64,000 nt of DNA from Pseudomonas guariconensis (GCF_024127895.1 NZ_JAMYBK010000001.1:62001-126000); one strand, 5' to 3'; positions 25,395 to 34,792 are shown, numbered from the stretch's first letter. Notes: a model not told the origin generated them from the letters alone. Translations and numbers: made by a program.

Positions 25395-26945
25395 TCAGCG
25401 CAACCCCAGGCGCTTGGCCAATCGGCTGAGGTTGGCGCGGTCCAGCCCCAGCTCGCGGGCGGCGGAGGCCCAATTGTCCTGGTGGCGCTCCAGGCACGCT
25501 TCGATCAACCGGCGCTGGTAGTCATCCACCGCCTCGCGCAGGCCGCCCTCGGGCAGGCTGCCTATCGGCATGGGCGCGGGGGCAGGTTCGCTGCTGGCGG
25601 GCAGGACACTGCGCAGGTCCAGGTCGCCGGCCTCCAGCGTGAGGATACGCGGGCGCTCTGAGTGCTGACCGAGGGCCTTGAGCGCCGAGCGGCCGATCAG
25701 GTGCTCCAGTTCGCGCACGTTGCCTGGCCAGTCGTAGGCCAGCAGCGCGGCCTGGGCCTCGCTGCTCAGGCGCAGGCTGTTCAGGCCCAGGCGCGAACGG
25801 TTCTGTTCGAGGAAATAGCCGGCGATCAGCAGCACATCGCGGCCGCGCTCGCGCAGCGGCGGGACATGCAAGGGATACACGCTCAGGCGATGGTAGAAGT
25901 CAGCGCGGTAGCGGCCGTTGCGCACTTCCTCGGCCAGGTCGCGGTTGGTCGCGGCGATCAGGCGTACGTCCACTCGGTGTTCGCGGTCCGAACCCAGGCG
26001 CTGCAACTGGCCGCTCTGCAGCACGCGCAACAGCTTGGCCTGCACGGTCAGGGGCAGTTCCCCCACCTCGTCGAGGAACAGGGTACCGCCGTTGGCCAGC
26101 TCGAACTTGCCACGGCGCTCGCCATGGGCGCCGGTGAAGGCGCCGCGAACATGGCCGAACAACTCGCTCTCGACCAAGGTATCGGGCAGGGCGGCACAGT
26201 TGAGGCTGATCAGCGGCTTGTCGGCACGGGCGCTGGCCTGGTGCAGGGCCTGGGCCACCAGCTCCTTGCCGACCCCGGTCTCTCCGGTGATCAGCACGGT
26301 CAGGTCGCTGCCACCGACCAGGCGGATTTCCTCCAGCAGGCGCTTGTGCGCCTTGCTCTGGCCAATCAACTCCTTGGCCTGGCTGCTGGCCTGGCGGTAG
26401 ACCTCGGCACGCTGGTGCTCGTCCTCGGCGCGCAGGGCCAGGTCCTCGATGCGCTCGGCCACCGTGACGGTGGCCGCGGCCAGGCTGGCGAAGGCCTGCA
26501 GGGCATCCAGCTCGAGGCTCTGGAATTGCCCGGGGGTGAGGGCATCGAGGGTGACCAGGCCCCAGGGACGTTCATCGACCATCAGCGGGCAGCCCATGCA
26601 GTCATGCACTTCGAGGTCGGCGTGAGGGGCATTGACCAGGCCGTCATAGGGATCGGGCAGGTCGCTGTCGCTGGCGAAACGGGTCGGCTCGGTGCGGCTG
26701 AGCAGGATCTGGAAGCGCGGGTGCTCGCTGACCCGGAAGCGTCGGCCGAGGGTGTCGGCCGACAACCCATCGACCGCCAGCGGCACCAGCCATTCGCCAT
26801 CCAGGCGCAGCAGCGCGGCGGCGTCGCACGGCAGTAGCCCGCGCATGGCCTGCAGCAAGCGGCGGTAGCGCTCCTGGTCGGGCAGGTCGCGGGACAGGTC
26901 GCTGACCAGGGGCAGCAGGGTGGTGAGCAGAGGCTTTGCGGTCAT
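25395..26945 (-). CDS. norR: NorR, NO-responsive sigma54 activator
   Basis: A 516-aa enhancer-binding protein. An N-terminal GAF domain (about 1-170) keeps counterparts of the E. coli iron-nitrosyl ligands (R77, D98/D101 in DPYDGL, C116 in HDCMG). An AAA+ domain (about 190-420) has Walker A GETGVGKE and the sigma54-contacting GAFTGA loop. A C-terminal Fis-type helix-turn-helix (about 485-516, NWASAARELGLDRANLSRLA) follows. It is divergent from hmp. NorR binds NO at a non-haem iron and then activates a sigma54 promoter. No norVW or nor genes are present, so hmp is the expected target. Confidence 0.95.
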   Translation of the reverse strand: MTAKPLLTTLLPLVSDLSRDLPDQERYRRLLQAMRGLLPCDAAALLRLDGEWLVPLAVDGLSADTLGRRFRVSEHPRFQILLSRTEPTRFASDSDLPDPYDGLVNAPHADLEVHDCMGCPLMVDERPWGLVTLDALTPGQFQSLELDALQAFASLAAATVTVAERIEDLALRAEDEHQRAEVYRQASSQAKELIGQSKAHKRLLEEIRLVGGSDLTVLITGETGVGKELVAQALHQASARADKPLISLNCAALPDTLVESELFGHVRGAFTGAHGERRGKFELANGGTLFLDEVGELPLTVQAKLLRVLQSGQLQRLGSDREHRVDVRLIAATNRDLAEEVRNGRYRADFYHRLSVYPLHVPPLRERGRDVLLIAGYFLEQNRSRLGLNSLRLSSEAQAALLAYDWPGNVRELEHLIGRSALKALGQHSERPRILTLEAGDLDLRSVLPASSEPAPAPMPIGSLPEGGLREAVDDYQRRLIEACLERHQDNWASAARELGLDRANLSRLAKRLGLR

Positions 26946-26996
26946 AAGGACTCCTGTTGGTCGATATGACTATACAGGGAATGCGGTCGTTTTGAC
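26941..26996. promoter_or_regulatory. Three NorR-type sites (GT-N7-AC)
   Basis: Three 11-bp inverted repeats of form GTC-N5-GAC are present: GTCATAAGGAC (26941-26951, covering the norR start), GTCGATATGAC (26960-26970) and GTCGTTTTGAC (26986-26996). The NorR consensus is GT-N7-AC, and E. coli also uses three sites. Their position between norR and hmp fits an enhancer for hmp and possible autorepression of norR. Confidence 0.75.
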
Positions 26997-27036
26997 TCTC
27001 TACCTGTCAAAGCCCCGAATTCATTGGCCCGCAGAG

Positions 27037-27053
27037 TTGGCACGATTGCTGAT
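27037..27053 (+). promoter_or_regulatory. Candidate sigma54 promoter of hmp
   Basis: TTGGCACGATTGCTGAT has a full -24 box (TTGGCACG) at the right distance upstream of hmp. The -12 box reads CTGAT rather than TTGCA, so the match there is imperfect. The NorR sites lie 40-95 bases upstream, which suits a sigma54 activator. Confidence 0.55.
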
Positions 27054-27101
27054 ATAGCCAGGGCAGTCAAATTGAAGCCACAGGCTCAGGAGTCGTTGCA
27101 A

Positions 27102-28280
27102 ATGCTCACTGCCGAACAACGTGCAATCATCAAGGCCACCGTCCCGCTGCTCGAAAGCGGTGGCGAGGCGCTGACCACCCACTTCTACAAGATGATGCTC
27201 AGCGAGTACCCCGAGGTGCGTCCGCTGTTCAACCAGGCCCACCAGGCCAGCGGCGACCAGCCGCGTGCCCTGGCCAACGGCGTGCTCATGTATGCCCGCC
27301 ACATCGACCAGTTGGAGCAGCTCGGCGGCTTGGTGGGGCAGATCATCAACAAGCACGTCGCCCTGCAGATTCTCCCCGAGCACTACCCGATCGTCGGCAG
27401 CTGCCTGCTGCGCGCCATCGAGGAAGTGCTGGGCAAGGACATCGCCACCCCGCAGGTCATCGACGCCTGGGCCGCGGCCTATGGCCAGCTGGCCGATATC
27501 CTCATCGGCGCCGAGGAGAATCTCTATAAACAGAAGGAAGAGGCCGAGGGTGGCTGGCGCGGTACCCGCGAATTCCGCCTGGTGCGCCGCGAGCAGGAGA
27601 GCAGCGAGATCGTTTCGTTCTACTTCGCCCCGGTGGATGGCAAGCCGGTACTCAAGGCCGAACCGGGCCAGTACATCGGCCTGCAGTTGTTCATCGATGG
27701 CGTCGAGCAGCGCCGCAACTATTCCCTCTCGGCCCTGTGCGATGGCGAGCAATACCGCATCAGCGTCAAGCGCGAGGCTGGCGGCAAGGTGTCCAACTAC
27801 CTGCATGACCAACTCATGGTCGGCCAGACCCTGCAGCTGTTCCCGCCATCGGGTGACTTCACCCTGGCCGCCAGCGACAAGCCGCTGGTGCTGATCAGCG
27901 GTGGCGTGGGCATCACCCCGACCCTGGCGATGCTCCAGGCGGCGCTGCAGACCCAGCGTCCGGTGCATTTCATCCATTGCGCGCGCAACGGCGCGGTGCA
28001 TGCCTTCCGTGACTGGATCGATGGCCTGGCCGCGCGCCACCCGCAGCTCAAGCGCTTCTACTGCTACGCCGAGGACGATGGCAAGGGCGACGTCGACGCG
28101 GTGGGCCTGCTGAGCCAGGACCTGCTGGGCGAGTGGCTGCCGCGCGAGCGCGACGTGGATGCCTACTTCCTCGGCCCGAAAGGCTTCATGGCGGCGGTCA
28201 AGCGCCAGCTCAAGGGCCTGGGCGTACCGGAACAGCAGAGCCGCTACGAGTTCTTCGGGCCGGCGGCGGCGCTGGAGTGA
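27102..28280 (+). CDS. hmp: Flavohaemoprotein, NO dioxygenase
   Basis: A 392-aa NO-detoxifying enzyme that oxidises NO to nitrate with O2 and NAD(P)H. A globin domain (1-140) carries the distal HFYKMM and FNQAHQASGDQP region and the proximal histidine in IINKHV. A ferredoxin-reductase FAD domain has RRNYSLS, and the NAD domain has ISGGVGITPTLAML. The ATG at 27102 starts the conserved MLTAEQRAIIKAT; an upstream in-frame start at 27024 overlaps the promoter. It is expected to be induced by NO through the divergent NorR. Confidence 0.95.
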   Translation: MLTAEQRAIIKATVPLLESGGEALTTHFYKMMLSEYPEVRPLFNQAHQASGDQPRALANGVLMYARHIDQLEQLGGLVGQIINKHVALQILPEHYPIVGSCLLRAIEEVLGKDIATPQVIDAWAAAYGQLADILIGAEENLYKQKEEAEGGWRGTREFRLVRREQESSEIVSFYFAPVDGKPVLKAEPGQYIGLQLFIDGVEQRRNYSLSALCDGEQYRISVKREAGGKVSNYLHDQLMVGQTLQLFPPSGDFTLAASDKPLVLISGGVGITPTLAMLQAALQTQRPVHFIHCARNGAVHAFRDWIDGLAARHPQLKRFYCYAEDDGKGDVDAVGLLSQDLLGEWLPRERDVDAYFLGPKGFMAAVKRQLKGLGVPEQQSRYEFFGPAAALE

Positions 28281-28320
28281 TGAGGCGGTAGCGGGGCAAC
28301 GCCAGTCGGTCTAGTGGCAT

Positions 28321-28450
28321 TGGGGCTGCTTTGCAGCCCATCGCCGGCAAGCCGGTTCCCACAGGAGGTCTGTGGTGCTCCACATATCGTGTGTCATGCA
28401 CAAGACCCTGTGGGAGCCGGCTTGCCGGCGATGGGCCGCGAAGCGGCTCC
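28321..28450. repeat. Paired inverted REP element (BIME-like), copy 1
   Basis: An approximately 130-bp element. GGGGCTGCTTTGCAGCCC is followed by CGCCGGCAAGCCGGTTCCCACAG, a unique spacer (GGTCTGTGGTGCTCCACATA...), and the inverted REP CTGTGGGAGCCGGCTTGCCG. The arms form a long imperfect hairpin and the spacer ends (GGTCT/AGACC) extend the stem. A nearly identical copy lies at 36872-37001. REP elements with CCGGC...CTCCCACAGG are common in P. putida. Confidence 0.8.
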
Positions 28451-28488
28451 ACTAACGTCTGACCGACCGGCTCGTCGTGTCATCCCAA

Positions 28489-28595
28489 TCGCTGGCAAGC
28501 CAGCTCTCGTGCACTGTGCTCCCGGACGTGGGTAATCGAGACGAAGCGTACGTGACATTGCCGTACGGGGGCTGGCTTGCCAGCGATTGGGCCTA
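28489..28595. repeat. Second inverted repeat in the hmp-dsbB gap
   Basis: CCAATCGCTGGCAAGCCAGC and its near-complement GCTGGCTTGCCAGCGATTGG flank about 65 bases that themselves contain the short repeat ACGTGG/ACGTAC. It is another REP-type pair with a different core from the element just upstream. The rest of the 28281-28884 gap holds a TATATA-rich stretch with a possible ribosome site (28605-28622). I see no convincing gene there. Confidence 0.6.
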
Positions 28596-28884
28596 CCCTT
28601 TCTATCTATATAAGGAGAGATGAATCGGGCTGCGCCAATTTTCATCTTTAATCCTCCTTTAATCACTGTATCCTTCACTCCCGGGTGTCGAGGGGCTTGC
28701 GCCTGTCCGGCATCCGGGTTGCCGCATTTTGGCGGTCGACGTTGAACCGACGTCGTTGCGCCTGGTCTGAAGTCGTCTCCGGATAGCCCCGCGCAGTGCT
28801 ATCACGCCGTTTCCTCGACGCACGTGTAGACTGCAGCCCTGGCAGGCGTGCAGGCGCTGCCACTATCCATCGAAGGAACCGGTC

Positions 28885-29391
28885 ATGAACGAACAAACAT
28901 TGCGCCTGAATCGCGAACGGCGCTTCCTGGTGCTGCTGGGGGTGATCTGCCTCTCCCTGATCGGTGGCGCGCTCTACATGCAGGTGGTCCTCGGCGAGGC
29001 GCCTTGCCCGTTGTGTATCCTGCAACGCTATGCGCTGCTGCTGATCGCCGTGTTCGCCTTCATCGCCGCCGCCATGCCTGGACGGCGCAGCCTGACCTTC
29101 TTCGAAGGCCTGGTGGTGCTCAGTGCGATCGGCGGAATCGTTGCGGCCGGCAACCATGTGTATATACTCGCCAACCCGGCAGTCAGTTGCGGCATCGATA
29201 CCCTGCAGCCGATCGTCGACGACCTGCCCCTGGCGCGGGTCTGGCCGCTGGCGTTCCAGGTCGATGGTTTCTGCACCACGCCCTACCCGCCGATCCTGGG
29301 GCTGTCCCTGGCCCAATGGGCACTGTTGGCCTTCATCCTCACCGCCATCCTGGTGCCGCTGGGCATCTACCGGAACCGGCGTCGGGCTTAG
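28885..29391 (+). CDS. DsbB-type disulfide-bond oxidoreductase
   Basis: A 168-aa inner-membrane protein with four helices that reoxidises DsbA and passes electrons to quinone. The first redox pair is C41-C44 (CPLC), and the second pair C102 and C130 lies in the second periplasmic loop (VSCGID; GFCTTPYPP). R48 after the first pair fits the quinone-site arginine. GAAGGAACCGGTC precedes the ATG. A terminator follows, so it is separate from the cyo operon. Its DsbA partner is not in the window; pseudomonads often have two dsbB genes. Confidence 0.9.
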   Translation: MNEQTLRLNRERRFLVLLGVICLSLIGGALYMQVVLGEAPCPLCILQRYALLLIAVFAFIAAAMPGRRSLTFFEGLVVLSAIGGIVAAGNHVYILANPAVSCGIDTLQPIVDDLPLARVWPLAFQVDGFCTTPYPPILGLSLAQWALLAFILTAILVPLGIYRNRRRA

Positions 29392-29393
29392 AC

Positions 29394-29421
29394 AAAAGTC
29401 CCGCTTCGAGGCGGGTCTTTT
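29394..29421 (+). terminator. Terminator after dsbB
   Basis: AAAAGTCCCGC, loop TTCGAG, GCGGGTCTTTT: an 11-bp stem with one T-T mismatch ending in four T residues, directly after the dsbB stop. Confidence 0.75.
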
Positions 29422-29456
29422 GCAGGGCGAGACAACAACCGAAACTCGCCTCCCGG

Positions 29457-29470
29457 TTGATCCAGATCAA
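29457..29470. promoter_or_regulatory. ANR/FNR box upstream of cyo
   Basis: TTGATCCAGATCAA is a perfect TTGAT-N4-ATCAA site for the oxygen-responsive regulator ANR. It lies 478 bases before cyoA and 66 bases after dsbB. ANR control of terminal oxidases, including Cyo, has been reported in P. putida. The site is far upstream, so it may act on a distal promoter. Confidence 0.7.
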
Positions 29471-29593
29471 TAAAGAAGCCTTGCGCGATGCGGGTTTCAG
29501 GGCTATCAACCCGGGTGCGACAAACTGTCGCGAAGTTGATTTTTTGATCCGTATTGTTACGTATCCTGTAAAAGACTGTTGCTCAATAAGTCA

Positions 29594-29622
29594 TAGTCAA
29601 GGGGGGGCGACCTATCTACAAT
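29594..29622 (+). promoter_or_regulatory. Candidate sigma70 promoter and hairpin in the cyo leader
   Basis: TAGTCA (29594-29599) and TACAAT (29617-29622) are spaced by 17 bases and would start a leader of about 320 nt before cyoA. The -10 overlaps a hairpin with perfect 8-bp arms (GGGGGCGA 29603-29610, TCGCCCCC 29622-29629). The remaining part of the 29392-29947 gap shows no convincing gene; a 78-codon frame at 29686-29922 lacks a Shine-Dalgarno and has no recognisable features. Confidence 0.45.
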
Positions 29623-29947
29623 CGCCCCCAATTTCCGTTCGGCACTGCTTGCGAGTCGCAGGATTGAAGGAAGCCGAGGCTCCTTTTGCTGACTTCGACA
29701 AGTTTCGCCCAACGGCGATACCGGGCGGACCTCCCTCCGCGTTTTCCCGCACCAAATGGACTTGGTCTGAAGTACAGGCCGTTAGCCTACGAAACCATAA
29801 GCACCGTAAACACGCTCGACGCCAGGTCCTGCAGTCGGACCACAGGCATGAGCGAATTCGAGCCCGAAATGCTGACGCTTGGCAGGACGAAGTGTTGGCG
29901 ACCAAAACACAAATTGCATTGAAGCAAGCTGATCTAGAGGTCGTGAG

Positions 29948-30892
29948 ATGAGTAAAAAGCGTTACCCCAGACTGTTTGGCATTTTGCCCTTTTTAGGCAT
30001 GCTTTTACTCAGTGGGTGCAACTGGACCCTTCTCGATCCGAAGGGCCAGGTGGGCATTGAGCAGAAGAACCTGATCCTGATCGCCTTCGGCCTGATGATG
30101 CTGGTCGTCGTGCCCGTCATCATCATGACCCTGGTCTTCGCCTGGAAGTACCGTGCTTCCAACAAGTCCGCCACCTACACTCCCGACTGGTCGCACTCGA
30201 CCAAGATCGAAGCCGCGGTGTGGATCATCCCGATCCTGATCATCATCGCCCTGGGTATCGTCACCTACAAGACCACCCACTCCCTCGACCCCTATCGCCC
30301 GCTGGACTCCGACGTGAAGCCGGTGCAGATCGACGTGGTCGCACTGGACTGGAAATGGCTGTTCATCTATCCGGAGCAGGGCATCGCCACGGTCAACAAG
30401 ATCGTCTTCCCGGCCAACACCCCGGTCAACTTCCGCGTCACGTCCGACGCCGTGATGAACTCCTTCTTCATCCCAGGCCTGGGCGGCCAGATCTACGCCA
30501 TGGCCGGCATGACCACCAAGCTGCACCTGATCGCCAACGAGAACGGCGAGTTCGACGGTATTTCCGCAAACTACAGCGGCGCCGGCTTCACCGGCATGAA
30601 GTTCAAGGCCATTGCGACTTCCGAGGCCGATTTCCAGGCCTGGATCGACGAAGTCAAGCAATCGCCGAAGAAGCTGGATAAGGCTGAATACGAAGCCTTG
30701 GCCAAACCTAGCGAAAACAACCCAGTCACGCTGTACAGCGAGGCATCGGCTGACCAGTTCCAGATCATCGTCGACAAGTACGAGGGTATGAACCGCGGTC
30801 GCCCGAGCCACGAAGAAGCAGGCAGCAAGGATCTGGCCACTACCAATGGTGTGGAGTCGAGTATGCAACCAGCTGCCGGGGCAGAGGAGTAA
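29948..30892 (+). CDS. cyoA: Cytochrome bo3 ubiquinol oxidase subunit II
   Basis: A 314-aa lipoprotein subunit. The signal peptide ends at a lipobox LLSGC (lipidated C24). Two membrane helices (about 38-60 and 85-107) precede a cupredoxin-type periplasmic domain ([20 protein letters not shown]) without the copper-binding CuA ligands, as expected for a quinol oxidase, and a COX-aromatic-rich C-terminal region. It is the first gene of cyoABCDE, preceded by an unusually long leader. CyoB starts 3 bases after its stop. Confidence 0.97.
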   Translation: MSKKRYPRLFGILPFLGMLLLSGCNWTLLDPKGQVGIEQKNLILIAFGLMMLVVVPVIIMTLVFAWKYRASNKSATYTPDWSHSTKIEAAVWIIPILIIIALGIVTYKTTHSLDPYRPLDSDVKPVQIDVVALDWKWLFIYPEQGIATVNKIVFPANTPVNFRVTSDAVMNSFFIPGLGGQIYAMAGMTTKLHLIANENGEFDGISANYSGAGFTGMKFKAIATSEADFQAWIDEVKQSPKKLDKAEYEALAKPSENNPVTLYSEASADQFQIIVDKYEGMNRGRPSHEEAGSKDLATTNGVESSMQPAAGAEE

Positions 30893-30895
30893 GAG

Positions 30896-32917
30896 ATGTT
30901 CGGTAAACTAAGTCTGGAGGCGATACCCTATCACGAGCCGATAGTCATGGTGACGCTTGCCATGATCGCGCTCGGTGGTATCGCTTTGATCGGTGCTATC
31001 ACCTATTACCGCAAGTGGACCTACTTGTGGACCGAGTGGCTGACCACGGTCGACCACAAGAAGATCGGGGTGATGTACATCATCGTCGCGATGGTCATGC
31101 TGCTGCGTGGCTTCGCCGACGCCATCATGATGCGTACCCAGCTGGCCGCGGCCACTGGCGGCGCCGAAGGCTACCTGCCGCCTGAACACTATGACCAGAT
31201 CTTCACCGCCCACGGTGTGATCATGATCATCTTCATGGCGATGCCGTTCTTCACTGGCCTGATGAACCTGGCCGTGCCCCTGCAGATCGGTGCGCGTGAC
31301 GTCGCCTTCCCGTTCCTGAACTCCCTGAGCTTCTACCTGCTGCTGGCAGGCGTGCTGCTGGTCAACATCTCGCTGGGCGTTGGTGAATTCGCCAAGACCG
31401 GCTGGGTGGCCTATCCGCCGCTTGCGGGTATCCAGTACAGCCCTGGCGTGGGCGTGGACTACTACATCTGGGCGCTACAGCTCTCCGGATTGGGTACGAC
31501 GCTTACCGGCGTGAACTTCCTCGTCACCGTGATGAAGATGCGCGCGCCTGGCATGAAACTGATGGACATGCCGATCTTCACCTGGACCTGCACCTGGGCC
31601 AACGTCCTGATCGTCGCTTCCTTCCCGATCCTGACCGCTGCCCTGGCCCTGCTGACCGTTGACCGTTATCTGGACTTCCACATCTTCACCAACGAGCTTG
31701 GTGGGAACCCGATGATGTACGTCAACCTGTTCTGGGCGTGGGGTCACCCTGAGGTCTACATCCTGATCCTGCCGGCCTTCGGTGTGTTCTCGGAAGTCAC
31801 CTCGACCTTCGCTGGCAAGCGTCTGTTCGGCCACCACTCGATGATCTACGCATCGGGCGCGATCGCCGTCCTGGGCTTCGCCGTATGGCTGCACCACTTC
31901 TTCACCATGGGTGCCGGCGCCAGCGTCAACACCTTCTTCGGCCTGGCGACGATGCTGATCTCCATTCCGACCGGTGTGAAGCTGTTCAACTGGCTGTTCA
32001 CCATCTACCAGGGCCGTCTGCGCTTCACCGCGCCGATCATGTGGACCCTGGGCTTCATGGTCACCTTCTCCATCGGTGGCATGACCGGCGTCCTGCTGGC
32101 TGTTCCAGGTGCTGACTTCGTCCTGCACAACAGCCTGTTCGTGATCGCCCACTTCCACAACGTGATCATCGGTGGTGCGGTATTCGGCTACATCGCCGGT
32201 TTCGCCTACTGGTTCCCGAAAGCCTTCGGTTTCACCCTGAACGAGAAGTGGGGCAAGGCTGCCTTCTGGTTCTGGATCTCCGGCTTCTACGTAGCGTTCA
32301 TGCCGCTGTACGCCCTGGGCTTCATGGGCATGACCCGTCGTCTGAACCACTCGGACAACCCGGCTTGGGAACCGTACCTGTACGTTGCCGTCGTCGGCGC
32401 CGTGCTGATCCTGTTCGGTATCGCCTGCCAGCTGATCCAGCTGTACGTGTCGGTCCGCGACCGCAACCAGAACCTGGACGTGACCGGCGACCCATGGGGT
32501 GGCCGTACCCTGGAATGGTCGACTTCGTCGCCACCTCCGTTCTACAACTTCGCCCACATGCCTGAGAAGGTTGGCCTGGACGCCTGGCACGAAGCCAAGG
32601 AAGCCGGTGTCGCCTACAAGGTGCCGGGCAAGTACGAGCCGATCCACATGCCGAGCAACACCTCCACCGGTCTGTTCATGGGTCTGTTCCTGACCGTGTT
32701 CGGCTTCGCCTTCATCTGGCACATCTGGTGGCTGGTTGGCGCGAGCCTGGTTGCGACCATCGCTGTCTTCGTTCGCCACGCTGCGCGTGACGACCAGGGC
32801 TACATGGTTCCGGCCGAAGAAGTGGCGCGTATCGAAGGCGAGCGCATGAAGGCGCTGGCCCAGGCCGGTGCACTGCCTGCCGGCGGCGCACGTGTCGAAT
32901 CGTTTGAGCGGGTGTAA
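30896..32917 (+). CDS. cyoB: Cytochrome bo3 ubiquinol oxidase subunit I
   Basis: A 673-aa catalytic subunit with about 15 membrane helices that oxidises ubiquinol, reduces O2 to water at the haem o3-CuB site and pumps protons. Visible signatures include the haem ligand region [17 protein letters not shown], the CuB/tyrosine-loop segment [17 protein letters not shown] and the His pair region [12 protein letters not shown]. The length matches the E. coli subunit. It is tightly packed between cyoA and cyoC. Confidence 0.98.
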   Translation: MFGKLSLEAIPYHEPIVMVTLAMIALGGIALIGAITYYRKWTYLWTEWLTTVDHKKIGVMYIIVAMVMLLRGFADAIMMRTQLAAATGGAEGYLPPEHYDQIFTAHGVIMIIFMAMPFFTGLMNLAVPLQIGARDVAFPFLNSLSFYLLLAGVLLVNISLGVGEFAKTGWVAYPPLAGIQYSPGVGVDYYIWALQLSGLGTTLTGVNFLVTVMKMRAPGMKLMDMPIFTWTCTWANVLIVASFPILTAALALLTVDRYLDFHIFTNELGGNPMMYVNLFWAWGHPEVYILILPAFGVFSEVTSTFAGKRLFGHHSMIYASGAIAVLGFAVWLHHFFTMGAGASVNTFFGLATMLISIPTGVKLFNWLFTIYQGRLRFTAPIMWTLGFMVTFSIGGMTGVLLAVPGADFVLHNSLFVIAHFHNVIIGGAVFGYIAGFAYWFPKAFGFTLNEKWGKAAFWFWISGFYVAFMPLYALGFMGMTRRLNHSDNPAWEPYLYVAVVGAVLILFGIACQLIQLYVSVRDRNQNLDVTGDPWGGRTLEWSTSSPPPFYNFAHMPEKVGLDAWHEAKEAGVAYKVPGKYEPIHMPSNTSTGLFMGLFLTVFGFAFIWHIWWLVGASLVATIAVFVRHAARDDQGYMVPAEEVARIEGERMKALAQAGALPAGGARVESFERV

Positions 32918-32920
32918 TCA

Positions 32921-33544
32921 ATGTCCAGTCAAGTAATCCACGGCGCTGCTCATGGTCACGACCATGGGCACGACGATCACCACCACGACTCGGGCCAGAT
33001 GACCGTCCTCGGTTTCTGGCTGTACCTGATGACCGACTGCATCCTGTTTGCGTCGCTCTTCGCCACCTACGCGGTGCTGTCCGGCAGTTTTGCCGGCGGC
33101 CCGTCGGGTCATGACATCTTCCAGCTCGATTTCGTAGCTGTTGAAACCGCACTGCTGCTGCTGTCGTCGATCACCTTCGGCTTCGCCATGCTGCAGATGT
33201 TCAAGGGCAACAAGGGCGGCGTGCTGGGCTGGTTGGCCATCACCTTCCTGTTCGGTGCCGGCTTCATCGCGATGGAAGTCTATGAGTTCCATCACCTGAT
33301 CTCCGAAGGCTACGGTCCGAACCGCAGTGGCTTCCTGTCGGGCTTCTTCGCCCTGGTCGGTACCCACGGTCTGCACGTGACCTCGGGCCTGATCTGGATG
33401 GCTGTGCTGATGTATCAGATCCAGACCAAGGGCATCACCCCGACCGCCAAGACCCGCATGAGCTGCCTGAGCCTGTTCTGGCACTTCCTGGACGTGGTCT
33501 GGATCTGCGTCTTCACCGTCGTCTACCTGCTGGGGGTTCTGTAA
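32921..33544 (+). CDS. cyoC: Cytochrome bo3 ubiquinol oxidase subunit III
   Basis: A 207-aa membrane subunit with five helices. A histidine-rich N-terminus ([13 protein letters not shown]) precedes the first helix, and [19 protein letters not shown] is the conserved subunit III signature. Its last base overlaps the cyoD start (TAATG). It supports assembly and stability of the oxidase. Confidence 0.97.
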   Translation: MSSQVIHGAAHGHDHGHDDHHHDSGQMTVLGFWLYLMTDCILFASLFATYAVLSGSFAGGPSGHDIFQLDFVAVETALLLLSSITFGFAMLQMFKGNKGGVLGWLAITFLFGAGFIAMEVYEFHHLISEGYGPNRSGFLSGFFALVGTHGLHVTSGLIWMAVLMYQIQTKGITPTAKTRMSCLSLFWHFLDVVWICVFTVVYLLGVL

Positions 33545-33876
33545 TGGCCAATGCACACGACACTCATCACGAAGGTAACCACGGCAGCGTGAAGTCCTAC
33601 ATGATCGGCTTCGTGCTGTCGATCATCCTGACTGCGATCCCGTTCGGCCTGGTGATGTACCCGAGCCTGCCGAAGAACCTGACCGTCCTGATCGTGGTGG
33701 CCCTGGCCGTCATTCAGGTGGTGGTGCACCTGGTGTACTTCCTGCACATGGACCGCTCGAAAGAGCAACGTTCCAATGTGTCGACGTTCCTGTTCACCAC
33801 CTTGGTAATCGCTCTGCTGGTCGGCCTGTCGCTGTGGATCATGTTCAGCATCCACATCGAAATGATGGCCAAGTGA
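33544..33876 (+). CDS. cyoD: Cytochrome bo3 ubiquinol oxidase subunit IV
   Basis: A 110-aa small membrane subunit with three helices (about 20-41, 47-68, 80-101) and the family motif VVVHLVYFLHMDRSKEQRSN. The N-terminus is histidine-rich and hydrophilic. It assists assembly of subunit I. The ATG overlaps the cyoC stop by one base, and cyoE follows 11 bases later. Confidence 0.96.
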   Translation: MANAHDTHHEGNHGSVKSYMIGFVLSIILTAIPFGLVMYPSLPKNLTVLIVVALAVIQVVVHLVYFLHMDRSKEQRSNVSTFLFTTLVIALLVGLSLWIMFSIHIEMMAK

Positions 33877-33887
33877 GGTAAGACTGC

Positions 33888-34775
33888 ATGTCCGTTAAGC
33901 ACTTTATCCAAATCACCAAACCGGGGATCATTTTCGGTAACGTGCTTTCCGTGGCAGGCGGTTTCTTCCTTGCCGCGAAGGGCCATGTGGACTTCGCCCT
34001 GTTCCTGGCGGTGGTCGTCGGTACTTCCCTGGTCGTCGCGTCCGGTTGCGTGTTCAACAACTGCATCGACCGCGACATCGACCAGAAGATGGAACGTACC
34101 AAGAACCGTGTCATGGTCCAGGGCGGCATGCCGCTGACCATTGCGCTGGCCTACGCCACCCTGCTCGGGGTGGCGGGCTTCAGCCTGCTGTATGTCCAGG
34201 CCAACCCCCTGGCGGCGTTCTGCGCGCTGGTCGGCTTCATCGTCTACGTGGGCTTCTACAGCCTGTGGCTCAAGCGTAAATCGGTGCACGGCACCCTGGT
34301 TGGCAGCCTGTCCGGTGCCATGCCTCCGGTGATCGGCTACTGCGCCGTGAGCAACAGCTTCGACCTGGCCGCAGTGACCCTGCTGGTGATGTTCAGCCTG
34401 TGGCAGATGCCGCACAGCTTCGCGATCGCCATCTTCCGCTTCAAGGACTACAGCGCTGCCAACATTCCGGTCCTGCCGGTGGCGCGCGGTATCCTCGCGG
34501 CGAAGAAGCAGATCGTGCTGTACGTGCTGGCTTTCGTGCTCGCTACCCTGATGCTGACCCTTGGCGGTTATGCTGGCCTCGGCTACCTGGCCGTGGCGGC
34601 CGCCATGGGCCTGTACTGGCTGTACATGGCCTGGGGTGGCTACAAGGCCGAGGACGACAGCAAATGGGCGCGCAAGGTGTTTGGCTTCTCCATCCTCACC
34701 GTCACTGCCCTGAGCGTGATGATGTCGGTGGACAGCCAGACGGCAGCCGATGTGCTGATGACCTACGCGCGCTGA
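33888..34775 (+). CDS. cyoE: Haem O synthase (protohaem IX farnesyltransferase)
   Basis: A 295-aa UbiA-family prenyltransferase with about nine helices that adds a farnesyl group to haem b to make haem o for the CyoB active site. The first Asp-rich motif is [18 protein letters not shown] and the second region is [15 protein letters not shown]. It is the last gene of cyoABCDE and is followed by a strong terminator. Confidence 0.96.
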   Translation: MSVKHFIQITKPGIIFGNVLSVAGGFFLAAKGHVDFALFLAVVVGTSLVVASGCVFNNCIDRDIDQKMERTKNRVMVQGGMPLTIALAYATLLGVAGFSLLYVQANPLAAFCALVGFIVYVGFYSLWLKRKSVHGTLVGSLSGAMPPVIGYCAVSNSFDLAAVTLLVMFSLWQMPHSFAIAIFRFKDYSAANIPVLPVARGILAAKKQIVLYVLAFVLATLMLTLGGYAGLGYLAVAAAMGLYWLYMAWGGYKAEDDSKWARKVFGFSILTVTALSVMMSVDSQTAADVLMTYAR

Positions 34776-34792
34776 CAGTCGCCTGCTACGTG

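Noticed and set aside
28620..28745. A 41-codon frame after TATATAAGGAGAG
   Set aside because: The GGAG is only 2 bases from the ATG, the translation has no family features and the region is repeat-rich; it is more likely a promoter or leader.
29686..29922. A 78-codon plus-strand frame in the cyoA leader
   Set aside because: It has no Shine-Dalgarno, no signal peptide or domain and atypical composition. Some annotations place a small gene here, but the sequence alone does not support one.
28848..29951. A 367-codon plus-strand frame overlapping dsbB
   Set aside because: It overlaps dsbB in another frame and runs through its terminator; the translation is Arg/Pro-rich.
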